This document shows positions 22,804 to 31,516 of a stretch of 34,873 nucleotides of DNA, piece by piece (the first letter of the stretch is position 1; each line of letters opens with the position of its first letter). Source of the stretch: a virus. The stretch spans positions 1 through 34,873 of the IMG/VR virus record IMGVR_UViG_3300031774_004146. The stretch is one strand, 5' to 3'. A model generated the notes under the pieces. The model searched no databases and was not told the origin of the DNA. It saw only the letters and a list, made by a program, of their open reading frames with translations. Position numbers and translations under genes: made by a program.

Positions 22804-23264
22804 TTCAGCATATCTCTGGCCCGAACCAAACACTCGTAGGTTTTGTGAAATTACCTTCTGGAGCTATAGTATCCTCTACGAGCAGATGGTTGAGTGATCG
22901 TTGGTTTTTGAGTGAAACAAATTTTGCAAAAGATTTAACATGTATCGAAATTAGTCCCTATAAAAACACAAAAGATTCTAATGTGTTTGTTGGTGAAAAA
23001 TATTTGAGCCATAAAGTTTATGCATCTCTTTCCAACATACCACCATCCATAGATTTCTTATCTATAATTGATGCCGATAGGGCCTTAAAAGTCTTACAGT
23101 CCATTAACTTTTCAAAATATTCTATCAAGCATTTTTGCATAGCAATTAATCCGCTTAAAGATAAAAACTTTAAACAAAACAGGTGTCAAATACAAGACTT
23201 CATGAAAGAAAAAGCTGTTTTCGTGAAACAAAACAGGGGTGAGCTTTTATATAGTGTAATATAA
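22791..23264 (+). CDS. FkbM methyltransferase-like protein, degenerate or repurposed (157 aa)
   Basis: The C-terminal half, IDFLSIIDADRALKVLQSIN followed by YSIKHFCIAINPLKD, follows FkbM methyltransferases, in which that strand reads h-D-x-L-K/S-I-D-x-E-G-x-E-x-x-V-L and the next ends in E. Here E-G-x-E has become D-A-D-R-A and the final Glu is Asn. The N-terminal part lacks the usual glycine-rich SAM-binding loop. It is therefore likely inactive as a methyltransferase or a remnant kept for another role. The frame itself is intact and tightly spaced, so it is still translated. The family assignment is from pattern only. Confidence 0.55.
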   Translation: MENLIQHISGPNQTLVGFVKLPSGAIVSSTSRWLSDRWFLSETNFAKDLTCIEISPYKNTKDSNVFVGEKYLSHKVYASLSNIPPSIDFLSIIDADRALKVLQSINFSKYSIKHFCIAINPLKDKNFKQNRCQIQDFMKEKAVFVKQNRGELLYSVI

Positions 23265-23269
23265 ATATT

Positions 23270-25030
23270 ATGAGTAATATAGAAATTAAAACAGGGGCGA
23301 ACCTTAGCCGATTGCTTCAATCTACAGTTAATATCCCTCAAGCCTTTACTGAGCTTGTTAAAAATTCAATTCAAAATTTTTCAACATCTTGCTCTATTGA
23401 ACTGAAGCATCCTTTTTACGGCGACGAATCCTGTCAAGCTGTGATTACCGATGATGGGCAGGGGTTTGATCATGAAAAAGATGAAAATGGAATGAATGCT
23501 TTTGATAAATATTTTGTTTTCGGTAATTCTTATGATACCACCAATGGGCACGGGTTGCGCTTGGGTCAAATGGGAATTGGTGGCAAACTTGCAAATGACA
23601 AGCTCTCTAACGAAGTAGATATTCACTGGATAATTGAAACAAAAAATATTCACGGCAAATGTTTTTTAATAGAATACAAACCATCCGGAGTTTCATTTTT
23701 GAATGAATATTCCCCATCAATGAAAGAGATTTCTCCAGAAGAATCATCAATTCAAACTCAAACTGGCACAAAGATCACAATTGTCTCAACTAAAAGACGA
23801 ATACAAATCAATAGTTGGAATATAAAAATTATTAAAAATGAGCTAAGAACTTTCTTTGGTCATTTGATACCCCAGCTAGAAAAAGAAGGCAAAAAGTTTT
23901 CATTGATCTTGAATGGTGAAAGCTTAGAATTTATATACAAACTCCCTGGATCAAATATTCCAGTTATCAGCCGCCAATTTGAATATGATTATTATGGTGA
24001 AAAGAAAAAGGCTAATATTGAATTTAGGCTGTCTTTAGTTTACAGCCGGTCTTTATTGAAAAATCACCCCCTTAAAAATATTGATATTATTTCAAAAGTT
24101 AAAATATGCCCACTTCACTTGTCAGACCAAGATTTACTTGAGTCAACGATAAGCTGGGTCGAATCTAAAAACAAAGAAGAATTTTTGGATCACGATAAAA
24201 TACATAATGTGTTTAATAAGTTAGTTGGGTTTGTTTCCTGCAATGCTCTTTCTGAAGTTCTTGACGACACGGGTATGCCCGCTAAAGATTTATCTCACCA
24301 TAGTTTAAGAAATGACCACCCAATTACTAAGCCCTTTCTTGAGAAATGTTACAGGGTATTGGTTGAATGGATTATTGAATATATTAAATTAAATCAAGAG
24401 GAAAAAATGAACATACTCGATGCTTTAGCTAACGAAGTATCAACTATGCTTGCTGAATATTTTGACGAAGAAGATTTTTCAGATCTTTGGGAAAATGACG
24501 AAGGCGAAGACGAAGAAGAAGAGGAAGATCTAACAGAAGAAGAGGAGCAAGAGGAAAAAGAAAAAGAAGAGCTTAAAGAGCTTGCTGAAATTGTCTCTAG
24601 AAGAGAATTTGATTTTCAACCGGAAGAAGAGGAAGAGCCCGAAGAAGAGGAAGAAGAGGAAGAAGAGGAAGAGCCTGAATCAGAAAACAACATCCCTCCC
24701 TTGTGGGATAGATTTAAAAATCAAAAACTTAAGAAATCCAAGAGGATTCGATATATAATTATCGATTTCGGCGAAGAAGAGAAAAACCTAATGTCAAGAG
24801 TTGATGATAATGAAAATTTCACTATATTAATCAACGAAGGTAATCCGAAGTTTTCAAGATTAAAAGAAGAGAATTCTCCTTTTTTATTAGCTCTTCACAT
24901 TTCTGAGCTTTTAATTAGAGAGATTACGGTATACAAAAACCCCCTGGCTTCCCCATGTGATTTAGATGAAGCTATCAGTAATTTTTATAACGATAAATAT
25001 TCCCAAGTGAAAGATAAAAGTGAAGTCTAA
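23270..25030 (+). CDS. GHKL-fold ATPase (HSP90/MORC/MutL-like) with long acidic region
   Basis: The N-terminal 110 residues carry the Bergerat ATP site: the N-box helix AFTELVKNSIQNF (E28, N32), the G1 loop DDGQGF (61-66) and the G2 loop GQMGIGGKLAN (99-109). Next comes a transducer-like domain to about 330, then residues about 408-473, which are almost all Glu/Asp, and a final folded segment of about 100 residues starting RIRYIIIDF. Such proteins dimerise on ATP and act as clamps or chaperones. The function in a glycan operon is unknown. It is 586 residues, far larger than its neighbours. The gene starts five bases after the previous stop. Confidence 0.8.
   Translation: MSNIEIKTGANLSRLLQSTVNIPQAFTELVKNSIQNFSTSCSIELKHPFYGDESCQAVITDDGQGFDHEKDENGMNAFDKYFVFGNSYDTTNGHGLRLGQMGIGGKLANDKLSNEVDIHWIIETKNIHGKCFLIEYKPSGVSFLNEYSPSMKEISPEESSIQTQTGTKITIVSTKRRIQINSWNIKIIKNELRTFFGHLIPQLEKEGKKFSLILNGESLEFIYKLPGSNIPVISRQFEYDYYGEKKKANIEFRLSLVYSRSLLKNHPLKNIDIISKVKICPLHLSDQDLLESTISWVESKNKEEFLDHDKIHNVFNKLVGFVSCNALSEVLDDTGMPAKDLSHHSLRNDHPITKPFLEKCYRVLVEWIIEYIKLNQEEKMNILDALANEVSTMLAEYFDEEDFSDLWENDEGEDEEEEEDLTEEEEQEEKEKEELKELAEIVSRREFDFQPEEEEEPEEEEEEEEEEEPESENNIPPLWDRFKNQKLKKSKRIRYIIIDFGEEEKNLMSRVDDNENFTILINEGNPKFSRLKEENSPFLLALHISELLIREITVYKNPLASPCDLDEAISNFYNDKYSQVKDKSEV
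24622..24672 (+). repeat. Purine-only GAA/GAG microsatellite-like tract coding poly-Glu
   Basis: A run of GAA and GAG codons, interrupted once by CCC, encodes the most acidic part of the GHKL ATPase. Shorter stretches of the same kind begin at about 24500. Replication slippage in such a tract changes length without breaking the frame, so its length probably varies between relatives. Confidence 0.75.
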
Positions 25031-25964
25031 TTTCGCACCCTATAGAATTATTGGTGAACCCCAAAGGTTCGATTTATCCTTTGAGGAAGATAGATTTAAA
25101 TTTGGCAAAGTCGTTGTTGAAAAAAAATTAGGTCAATTAAAATGTCATTATTATGATCACTCTCCCTGGAAATTCGAGGCGGACAATAGTAAAGCTTTTG
25201 GTTTTTTCAAGCAGCTAGAGAGGGCAGATAAATCCTTAAATTTTCCTGATTTTAATCCAGTTAAAATTTATTTTATTGATGTACCGCCTAAGGCGAAAAT
25301 AATAAATGAATCGAAGGAGCCCATTTTATTTCAATCCTATATTGATAAGAACGAACCAGAGTGCCCCCCAAACTTAAGAAGGCATCCTGATTTTATTTGT
25401 TGCCCTGATTTCACTTTCTGGGATTGGTGCGGCATGAAATACGAGAAATATTACCCAAGGATTCGTTCGGTCGGAGATCTACAACCAAAATCCAGCAAAA
25501 TGTTTTGGCGAGGCACAAAATATCCAAAACTTCGAGGCCCCTTAGTCAATTTAAGCAAACAATATCCAGATTTAATTGATGCTGAGTTTTCAAAACCTAA
25601 TACAAATGACCCAAATTTTATTTCCCTTGAAGATGCTGTTTCTCAATATAGTTATTTTATTGATCTTCAAGCCTCCGGCTGGAGCCCTAGGGTTAAATAT
25701 TTTCTTCAATCTCATCGGCTCACTTTCTTGCAGGAGCGTTTTCATAAAGCTTACTACGAAGAATACCTAACTCCAATGGAGCATTATATTCCAATTAAAA
25801 AAGATCTTTCTGATTTAGTTGATAAGATTAATTGGGCAAACCAAAATCCAAAAGAAGTCAATCGCATTACGGATAATGCTTTCGGTTTTAGCTTAGAGTA
25901 TTTTTCAATTGATGCAGTAAACCAAAAGTGGCTAGAAGTTATTAATAAATCTCAAAATGTTTGA
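25020..25964 (+). CDS. GT90-family (CAP10/POGLUT-like) glycosyltransferase, copy 2
   Basis: A paralogue of the gene at 18224 with the same order of blocks: MFWRGTKYPKLRGPL, YFIDLQASGWSPRVKYFLQ, YYEEYLTPMEHYIPI and DLSDLVDKINWANQN. The motif R-V/L-K-Y is kept, so it is probably active. Identity to the first copy looks moderate, which argues for an old duplication or separate capture with different acceptors. It starts at GTG 25020 inside the end of the ATPase gene (11-base overlap). 314 residues, no signal peptide or membrane helix. Confidence 0.87.
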   Translation: MKSNFAPYRIIGEPQRFDLSFEEDRFKFGKVVVEKKLGQLKCHYYDHSPWKFEADNSKAFGFFKQLERADKSLNFPDFNPVKIYFIDVPPKAKIINESKEPILFQSYIDKNEPECPPNLRRHPDFICCPDFTFWDWCGMKYEKYYPRIRSVGDLQPKSSKMFWRGTKYPKLRGPLVNLSKQYPDLIDAEFSKPNTNDPNFISLEDAVSQYSYFIDLQASGWSPRVKYFLQSHRLTFLQERFHKAYYEEYLTPMEHYIPIKKDLSDLVDKINWANQNPKEVNRITDNAFGFSLEYFSIDAVNQKWLEVINKSQNV

Positions 25965-26643
25965 TTTATATATATTAACTACGGCTATTTGTCGCTCAGA
26001 GCTACATAGCGAATGCCTGTCCAGCTTCGCAAATGATTTACGGAGTCAAGGCGTCAAGGCTCACTGGCTCATTAATATTGACCCTGCTCTTGGTGATCAA
26101 AAAAAAACCTATGAAAACTTCTTAAATCTTACGAGTAAAATTGGCTCTACTATCATTTACCAGCCAACGAAACCTTGTTTTTTTACTGCGGCCAATCTAC
26201 TTATTAACGAATGTTATTCTAATATAGATAAATTAAGTGACAACGGTTATGTTTTTTGGCTTGAAGATGATAAAAAGCATGATATTAGCTATAACATACA
26301 AGAATTAATAGATAGCGATTACGATTATATAGGTTTTCACCCTAATCATCTTTTCGAGTTCTCATTTCACCCCTCTATGTGGAGCAAGAAGTTCTTCATC
26401 GATCAAGTCTACCACCCTTATTCTATTAACGAAACAAAACAAGACCCAGAACAGTTGTTGATTGACTACCACCGGAATAAACGAAAAGAAGATCATAATC
26501 ATTTTAAAAATGTTAAACGGGTCCATTTCAATGGCATATTCAATCATGTGGGCAGAGAATGGAACGAGAAAAATAACATTAAAAAATGGAATAAATCAAA
26601 ACAAGATTCATCTATTAGCTATGAGAATATCCCACAAGCATAA
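25957..26643 (+). CDS. Putative GT-A fold glycosyltransferase, family not recognised
   Basis: I cannot place it in a numbered family, but the layout suggests a GT-A enzyme. The start DLYILTTAICRSELHSECLSSF resembles a nucleotide-binding strand and helix, GYVFWLEDDKKHD has an E-D-D metal-site strand, and FNGIFNHVGREWNEKNN is a C-terminal block with a Gly-Arg-Glu-Trp pattern. 228 residues, soluble. Its 3' end overlaps the next sulfotransferase by 23 bases, one of the larger overlaps in the operon. It could be something else with a similar fold. Confidence 0.6.
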   Translation: MFDLYILTTAICRSELHSECLSSFANDLRSQGVKAHWLINIDPALGDQKKTYENFLNLTSKIGSTIIYQPTKPCFFTAANLLINECYSNIDKLSDNGYVFWLEDDKKHDISYNIQELIDSDYDYIGFHPNHLFEFSFHPSMWSKKFFIDQVYHPYSINETKQDPEQLLIDYHRNKRKEDHNHFKNVKRVHFNGIFNHVGREWNEKNNIKKWNKSKQDSSISYENIPQA

Positions 26644-27184
26644 ATTTGTTTTTATAGCCGTCCCTAAAACTGGCAGCACTTCAGTTAGGTCGATTATTGA
26701 TCCATACAGTGACATTACGAGTGTTAATAACAGAAATTCACCGTACAAACATCACACTACAGCACTCAATCTAAAAAAACATTTTGAATCTGAAGGCTGG
26801 AATTGGGGCGATTATTATAAATTTTCAGTAGTAAGAAATCCTTGGGAAAGAAGGGTGTCGTCGTGGGCTTACAGGTTAAAAAAGGGTCAACATAATTATA
26901 CTGAATTCAAAGATTTTGTTATGCATTACCCAGCAAACCCTCAAGTCAGCTGGCTTTTTGATGAATCGGGTAATTCACTTATGGATTACATTTTTAAACT
27001 TGAAGATCTTGATGGTATGGATAAAGTTTTTGAATATTTAAATATCCCTAAAGTAAAGTTGCCTCGCAAAAACAAAAACAACCACAAGCATTATACTGAA
27101 TATTACGACGACGAAACTCGTGAAATTGTTGCAGAAAAATATGCAAAAGATATTGAGTATTTTGATTATAAATTTTCACAATAA
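26621..27184 (+). CDS. Sulfotransferase, HNK-1/type-2-like (paralogue 3)
   Basis: The start MRISHKHKFVF is followed by AVPKTGSTS (13-21), the PAPS 5' loop, and VVRNPWERRVSSW with R72 and S80 is the 3' site. The ATG at 26621 is chosen by alignment with the sister genes; an in-frame ATG at 26462 would place 53 unrelated residues inside the preceding gene. It is the shortest of the five, at 187 residues. It ends DIEYFDYKFSQ. A 16-base gap follows before the epimerase. Confidence 0.85.
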   Translation: MRISHKHKFVFIAVPKTGSTSVRSIIDPYSDITSVNNRNSPYKHHTTALNLKKHFESEGWNWGDYYKFSVVRNPWERRVSSWAYRLKKGQHNYTEFKDFVMHYPANPQVSWLFDESGNSLMDYIFKLEDLDGMDKVFEYLNIPKVKLPRKNKNNHKHYTEYYDDETREIVAEKYAKDIEYFDYKFSQ

Positions 27185-27200
27185 AGTGTATATATAAAAT

Positions 27201-28190
27201 ATGAACATACTTATTACTGGTGTTGCTGGCCTTATTGGAAGTAGATTAGCCGACTGGCTTCTTAAAAACATTTCTGGCATAAAAGTCATAGGCATTGATG
27301 ACTTAAGTGGTGGGTATATAGAAAACCTTGATGAAAGAGTTGTTTTTTATCAAGCTAATTTACATCAAGATGATATCAATGAAATTTTTGAGAATCATAG
27401 CATAGATTATGTTTTCCATTTAGCGGCTTATGCTGCAGAAGGACTAAGTCCTTTTATCAGGAAGTTCAATTACATGAACAATACTGTCTCTACTGCTGCA
27501 GTTATCAATGCATGCATTACTTATAATGTCAAAAGATTAGTTTTCACATCCTCTTTGGCTGTATACGGGCATGGAAATGGAGGCATCTTTAAAGAAGACC
27601 AAACCCCAGCCCCAATTGATCCATACGGTGTCGCGAAATATGCTTGTGAAATGGATATTGAAATTGCTGGGCAACAGCATGGATTAGATTGGTGCATTAT
27701 AAGACCTCATAATGTATATGGTGCAAAGCAAAATATTTGGGATAGATACAGAAATGTTTTAGGAATATGGATGTTCCAACACATAAATGGACTACCAATG
27801 TCTATTTTTGGAGACGGCAAACAAACACGTGCATTTAGCTGTGTTGATGATATTTTGCAACCGCTATATAATGCTGCAATTAAACCAGAATCCTCAAAGG
27901 AAATTATAAACCTTGGTGGAGTTGAAGAGCACTCTATTAATGAAGCTAATCAAATTTTACTTGATATCATTAAAGACGGGGACCTTACGTACAAAGAGGC
28001 TCGCCACGAAGTTAAACATTCTATACCTACATATCAAAAATCTGTGGACATATTAGGCTTTGAGCATACCATTTCACTGCGAGACGGCTTATCGCAAATG
28101 TGGGCATGGGCACAAAAACAACCAGTGCGCGAAATTTTTAAGTGGGAAAAGTACGAGGTCGACAAAGGGATATATGATTTCTGGAAATGA
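27201..28190 (+). CDS. NAD-dependent nucleotide-sugar epimerase/dehydratase (GalE-like)
   Basis: An extended short-chain dehydrogenase of 329 residues: TGVAGLIGSRL is the NAD loop, HLAAYAAEG the strand after it, FTSSLAVYG and YGVAK hold the catalytic Ser and Tyr/Lys, and RPHNVYGAKQNIWDRYRNV is the substrate block. The NIWDRYRNVLGIW version of the last block is one I associate with a UDP-glucose 4-epimerase-like subgroup found in glycan clusters. The exact substrate is not determined. It is the second epimerase in the window and lies inside the transferase operon, not with the nucleotide-sugar genes upstream, so it likely serves one particular neighbour. Confidence 0.82.
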   Translation: MNILITGVAGLIGSRLADWLLKNISGIKVIGIDDLSGGYIENLDERVVFYQANLHQDDINEIFENHSIDYVFHLAAYAAEGLSPFIRKFNYMNNTVSTAAVINACITYNVKRLVFTSSLAVYGHGNGGIFKEDQTPAPIDPYGVAKYACEMDIEIAGQQHGLDWCIIRPHNVYGAKQNIWDRYRNVLGIWMFQHINGLPMSIFGDGKQTRAFSCVDDILQPLYNAAIKPESSKEIINLGGVEEHSINEANQILLDIIKDGDLTYKEARHEVKHSIPTYQKSVDILGFEHTISLRDGLSQMWAWAQKQPVREIFKWEKYEVDKGIYDFWK

Positions 28191-28804
28191 AAAGATATAA
28201 TATAATTAATAGTTTTATATCAAAGTATAATCTAGCAAGATACCTAGAAATTGGTGTTTTCAAAGGTGAATGTATAGAAAAAATCAACGTTAAACATAAA
28301 GATGGTGTTGACCCTGGCCATGAAAACGAAATGCACCACATGGTTAATTACAACACTACTTCTTGTTCGTTTTTTGCTGGTTTTTTTCATGGCATGTCAG
28401 TTGAAAAATATGATATAGTTTTTATAGATGGCTTACATGAATCAGATCAGGTAGATAAAGACATAAAGAATTCCTTATCGTCAACAGTAGATAACGGTTT
28501 TGTATTAATGCATGACTGCAGCCCTCCAACTAAAAAACATACTCAAGTTCCTCGTGGATCTCAAGTCGACTGGATGGGGGATGTTTATAAATCATTCCTG
28601 CGTTCAAGACTCATCAACCCACAGCATAAACATTTCGTGGTTGATACTGACTGGGGTGTAGGTGTAATTTTAAAAAACCAACAAGACGAAAAACTCGACA
28701 AAGACTTCATTCAAAAAGGTATCGATTCTTGGGATTTCTTTTGCAAAAATAGGGCCGAGTTACTTTCATTGATTTCTGTAGATGATTTTAAAAAGCATTA
28801 TTAA
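28187..28804 (+). CDS. Class I SAM-dependent methyltransferase (Methyltransf_24 type)
   Basis: Motif I reads YLEIGVFKGECIEKI, a SAM-binding loop of the E-I-G-x-x-x-G form, and YDIVFIDGLHESDQVDKDI followed by LMHDCSPP is the acidic strand and loop typical of Methyltransf_24 enzymes. Many relatives O-methylate sugars in capsule and O-antigen clusters, and that is the likely role here. 205 residues, soluble. It overlaps the epimerase by four bases. A similar gene begins at 34775. The acceptor hydroxyl is unknown. Confidence 0.82.
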   Translation: MKRYNIINSFISKYNLARYLEIGVFKGECIEKINVKHKDGVDPGHENEMHHMVNYNTTSCSFFAGFFHGMSVEKYDIVFIDGLHESDQVDKDIKNSLSSTVDNGFVLMHDCSPPTKKHTQVPRGSQVDWMGDVYKSFLRSRLINPQHKHFVVDTDWGVGVILKNQQDEKLDKDFIQKGIDSWDFFCKNRAELLSLISVDDFKKHY

Positions 28805-29585
28805 TGAGAGTTGGTTCTTATCAAATGGTTATATAGATTCAGATTCATCTATAGATTTACTTGAGGAAAAATACATCCAGTACAATTTACCTGTCTTAAG
28901 TCAATTTAAGCATATTGCGATAGCCACGACTTATTCGAATTTTTGCAACTCCCTGGTCAAAAAGAATGAGGCTTTATGGAAGAAGTACTTTCCAGATTGT
29001 GATGTTATTAGTATAGAAAAGAATCGCGGGCATGGCTTCGGGATTGCCGATAGCGAAAATGCATTAATTAACTTATGCAAATCAAAAGGTGGAAAATGGG
29101 CATTAAAAAGCTCAAATGACGTTATATTTAACGAGTCAATACTAGACATCAATGTTCCTGATGTAGATTTTATTTATTTAAATGGATTCAAGGTAGAAGA
29201 TTTAAAAACCTATAATTTCAATTATACCAGGCATTATAATAATCACTTCTACCCTCAAACAAATTTTTATTTTATTCGTGCCGACAAGATTGATTATTTA
29301 TATAATGAAGACTACATAGATGAAAGCTATGAATATATAAAAACAATCAAAGATTACAATAATTGTACATGGGACTATATTGATGGATGGTCTTGCGAGA
29401 ATTTTCTAAAACAATGTGTCGAGAGAAACGACCTAAACAAGTATTATTTATTAGACCCCGAATATCATATAAAATTGTGTAAATTTATAAGAGGAAGACG
29501 AATACTTGATCCATCCCATAAAAATATAATGATATCAGATATTTGCCACTTTCAGTTTCCAGAACAAAAAATACACTACATATGA
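28782..29585 (+). CDS. Putative GT-A fold glycosyltransferase, family not recognised
   Basis: A 267-residue protein with features of a GT-A enzyme. FKHIAIATTYSNF is a first strand, ISIEKNRGHGFGIADSENAL resembles the N-x-G-x-G-x-x-x-x-x-N block of GT2-like proteins, and WALKSSNDVIF stands where a D-x-D strand would be, although only one Asp remains. TWDYIDGWSCENFLKQC and HIKLCKFIRG lie in the acceptor half. I cannot name the family. It overlaps the methyltransferase by 23 bases and the next GT2 gene by four (ATGA). The weak metal site leaves activity open. Confidence 0.55.
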   Translation: MILKSIINESWFLSNGYIDSDSSIDLLEEKYIQYNLPVLSQFKHIAIATTYSNFCNSLVKKNEALWKKYFPDCDVISIEKNRGHGFGIADSENALINLCKSKGGKWALKSSNDVIFNESILDINVPDVDFIYLNGFKVEDLKTYNFNYTRHYNNHFYPQTNFYFIRADKIDYLYNEDYIDESYEYIKTIKDYNNCTWDYIDGWSCENFLKQCVERNDLNKYYLLDPEYHIKLCKFIRGRRILDPSHKNIMISDICHFQFPEQKIHYI

Positions 29586-30313
29586 AAGCATCCATAATAT
29601 TATCATCTTTTAATAATTTACCTGCATTAAAATTAAGTATTGAAACATTAAAAGTTCAAACCGAAAAAGATTTTGAAACAATCATCGCAGATGATGGCTC
29701 AACAGATGGAACTGTAGAATGGCTGCAACAAGAAAACATCAAGCATTTTTCAAGACCCAATGAAGGTTATAGACTTGCATATATTTGGAATCGAGGTGCT
29801 AATTTAGCCTGCGGAGACCGTTATATTTTTGGAAACTCTGATGTTGTTTGGTCCCCTGATTTCGTAGCTGAACATTTAAAATATGGTGATAAATTAATTT
29901 CAGGACTTTGTTTATCAATAGCAATCGATGATGTGCCAAAGGTTACTGTTGAAAAAATACAACATGATTTCGATTTTGTCGACTCCTTGAAATATGGTGA
30001 CCGCCGCCAAGATTTTCTCGACAAACTTAAACGTCCTTATTTAATTCATGAAAAGCCGATACCTCCTCGATATATGTATGGAGGTAATTGGTCCTGTCCT
30101 GCTCATGTGTTCAAACAGATCGAAGGACTAGACGAAGGGTTCAAAGGCTGGGGTGGTGAAGATTTTGACTTTGCCAGGCGAGCAAAAAATGCCGGCAATG
30201 AAATCATCATTAACACCAATTGCAAAGGCTACCACCTAGATCACGAAAAAGTTAATAGAGATAATACTCGATCAACAGGCAAAGGTTATTTTAATGAAAA
30301 GTGGAGTTCTTAA
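29582..30313 (+). CDS. GT2-family glycosyltransferase with galactosyltransferase (GT7C-like) C-terminus
   Basis: The clearest GT2 in the window: SIILSSFNNLPALKLSIETL, the IIADDGSTDGT loop, the RPNEGYRLAYIWNRGA helix, and FGNSDVVW as the D-x-D-like strand. The second half carries GWGGEDFDFARRAKNAG, the W-G-x-E-D-x-D-x-x-x-R block of GT7-type galactosyl- and GalNAc transferases and of chondroitin/heparosan-type synthases. 243 residues from the ATG at 29582, which overlaps the previous stop as ATGA; an ATG 39 bases upstream lies inside the previous gene. UDP-Gal, UDP-GalNAc or UDP-GlcNAc is a likely donor. Confidence 0.9.
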   Translation: MKASIILSSFNNLPALKLSIETLKVQTEKDFETIIADDGSTDGTVEWLQQENIKHFSRPNEGYRLAYIWNRGANLACGDRYIFGNSDVVWSPDFVAEHLKYGDKLISGLCLSIAIDDVPKVTVEKIQHDFDFVDSLKYGDRRQDFLDKLKRPYLIHEKPIPPRYMYGGNWSCPAHVFKQIEGLDEGFKGWGGEDFDFARRAKNAGNEIIINTNCKGYHLDHEKVNRDNTRSTGKGYFNEKWSS

Positions 30314-30947
30314 AGTTTTTGTATGCTGTCAAAAGTATATTCATCGAGTTGAAGAAATAAAATCTCGTGTTAATAAATGGAACTTGGGTGATTACCTAAT
30401 TTTTATTGGCGGAGAAAAAGAACAGATATTAGAGGAAAATGTCATACAATTAAAGTGTCGTGATTTATATGAAGATCTTCCAGAAAAAATGTTCGCTATT
30501 TATAAATATTTGGCAAACAATAATTATTCAGAAAAATATAACTATTTCTGGAAGATAGATGACGATATTGATTGGCTAAGATGGAATACGAGCAGGGAAT
30601 ATGACTTAATCAAGTCTCTTGAAGGATATGATTATGCAGGTTTTCAAATTAAAACCAAAGAAGGCAAGAGAGGCTGGCATATTGGTAGAGTACAAGAGGA
30701 CTCGCCTTGGTATAATAAAAGATATAATGGAAGTTTTGTAAATTGGGCGGCAGGCGGAGCTACCTACTTCTTAAGCTCTAAAGCAATCAATGAATGGAAG
30801 AACTTCAATAAGCTTTCTGAAATTAGATATCATGAGATATATGAAGATTTAGCTGTTGCAAAATTTTTAAAAAAATCCTCAATCACCCCAACGGAAATTA
30901 ATCCTTGGCCAGACAGGCCAGTATTAAAATTAGATATAAACAAATGA
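30294..30947 (+). CDS. GT31-like (beta-1,3-galactosyltransferase-type) glycosyltransferase
   Basis: The motif order fits GT31: KMFAIYKYLANN helix, the YFWKIDDDIDWLRW strand holding the D-D-D metal site, AAGGATYFLSSKAINEW (the G-G-x-x-Y-h-h-S block), and YEDLAVAKFL (the E-D-h-x-h-G/A motif). Eukaryotic GT31 enzymes add galactose, GalNAc or GlcNAc by beta-1,3 links in glycosaminoglycans and mucins. 217 residues without the usual membrane anchor. It overlaps its neighbours by 20 and 4 bases. Family level is fairly secure; the donor is open. Confidence 0.78.
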   Translation: MKSGVLKVFVCCQKYIHRVEEIKSRVNKWNLGDYLIFIGGEKEQILEENVIQLKCRDLYEDLPEKMFAIYKYLANNNYSEKYNYFWKIDDDIDWLRWNTSREYDLIKSLEGYDYAGFQIKTKEGKRGWHIGRVQEDSPWYNKRYNGSFVNWAAGGATYFLSSKAINEWKNFNKLSEIRYHEIYEDLAVAKFLKKSSITPTEINPWPDRPVLKLDINK

Positions 30948-31516
30948 TTAATCACAAATATAAATGTATTTTTGTTCATATTATTAAAACTGGCGGGGTT
31001 TCTATTTGCCGGGCCTTGCGCATGAAAGATGACCAGCTTCATATCCCGGCATCAAAAATTAAATCTATCACACAAGACAAATGGGATAAGTATTTCTCTT
31101 TCTCGTTCACCAGAAACCCCTGGGACAAGATGGTTTCTCAGTATTTTTATAACGGCCAATGCTATACAAGAGATTTTAATAAATATATCGACCGTTGGTA
31201 TAATGACAAAGAATTTGTTACAAGCCACAGCTGTATTCATAATGACTATCTTGATATTGATATTGATTTCATTGGCAGGTTCGAGAACCTACAGGATGAT
31301 TTTGATTTTATTTGTAATAAAGTCGGCAAGCCCAAAACTATACTGCCACACAAAAACTCTAAACCTATAACTACTGGGCCAGACGGAGAAAAAGTTTTCC
31401 CCAAACCTAAAGGCTTGCATTACTCTTCTTTTTATAATGATAGCAGTGTAAATATGGTTGCAGAAAAATTCTCAAAAGACATAGATTTGTTTAATTATGA
31501 GTTTGATAAAAGTTAA
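30944..31516 (+). CDS. Sulfotransferase, HNK-1/type-2-like (paralogue 4)
   Basis: The ATG at 30944 overlaps the previous stop as ATGA and gives the sister-like start MINHKYKCIFVHI. The 5' loop reads HIIKTGGVS, with Ile in place of the usual Pro and Val for Thr near its end; the 3' site, FTRNPWDKMVSQY with R57, is normal. It ends DIDLFNYEFDKS. 190 residues. The altered 5' loop could lower activity or change the sulfate-donor geometry, a difference from the other four. It lies between a GT31-like and a GT61-like enzyme. Confidence 0.82.
   Translation: MINHKYKCIFVHIIKTGGVSICRALRMKDDQLHIPASKIKSITQDKWDKYFSFSFTRNPWDKMVSQYFYNGQCYTRDFNKYIDRWYNDKEFVTSHSCIHNDYLDIDIDFIGRFENLQDDFDFICNKVGKPKTILPHKNSKPITTGPDGEKVFPKPKGLHYSSFYNDSSVNMVAEKFSKDIDLFNYEFDKS

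Noticed and set aside
23260-23267. TATAAATA, identical to a T4-type late promoter box, just before the GHKL ATPase
   Set aside because: Transcription would begin after the ATG, so it cannot serve this gene, and such a string is easily produced by chance at this AT content.
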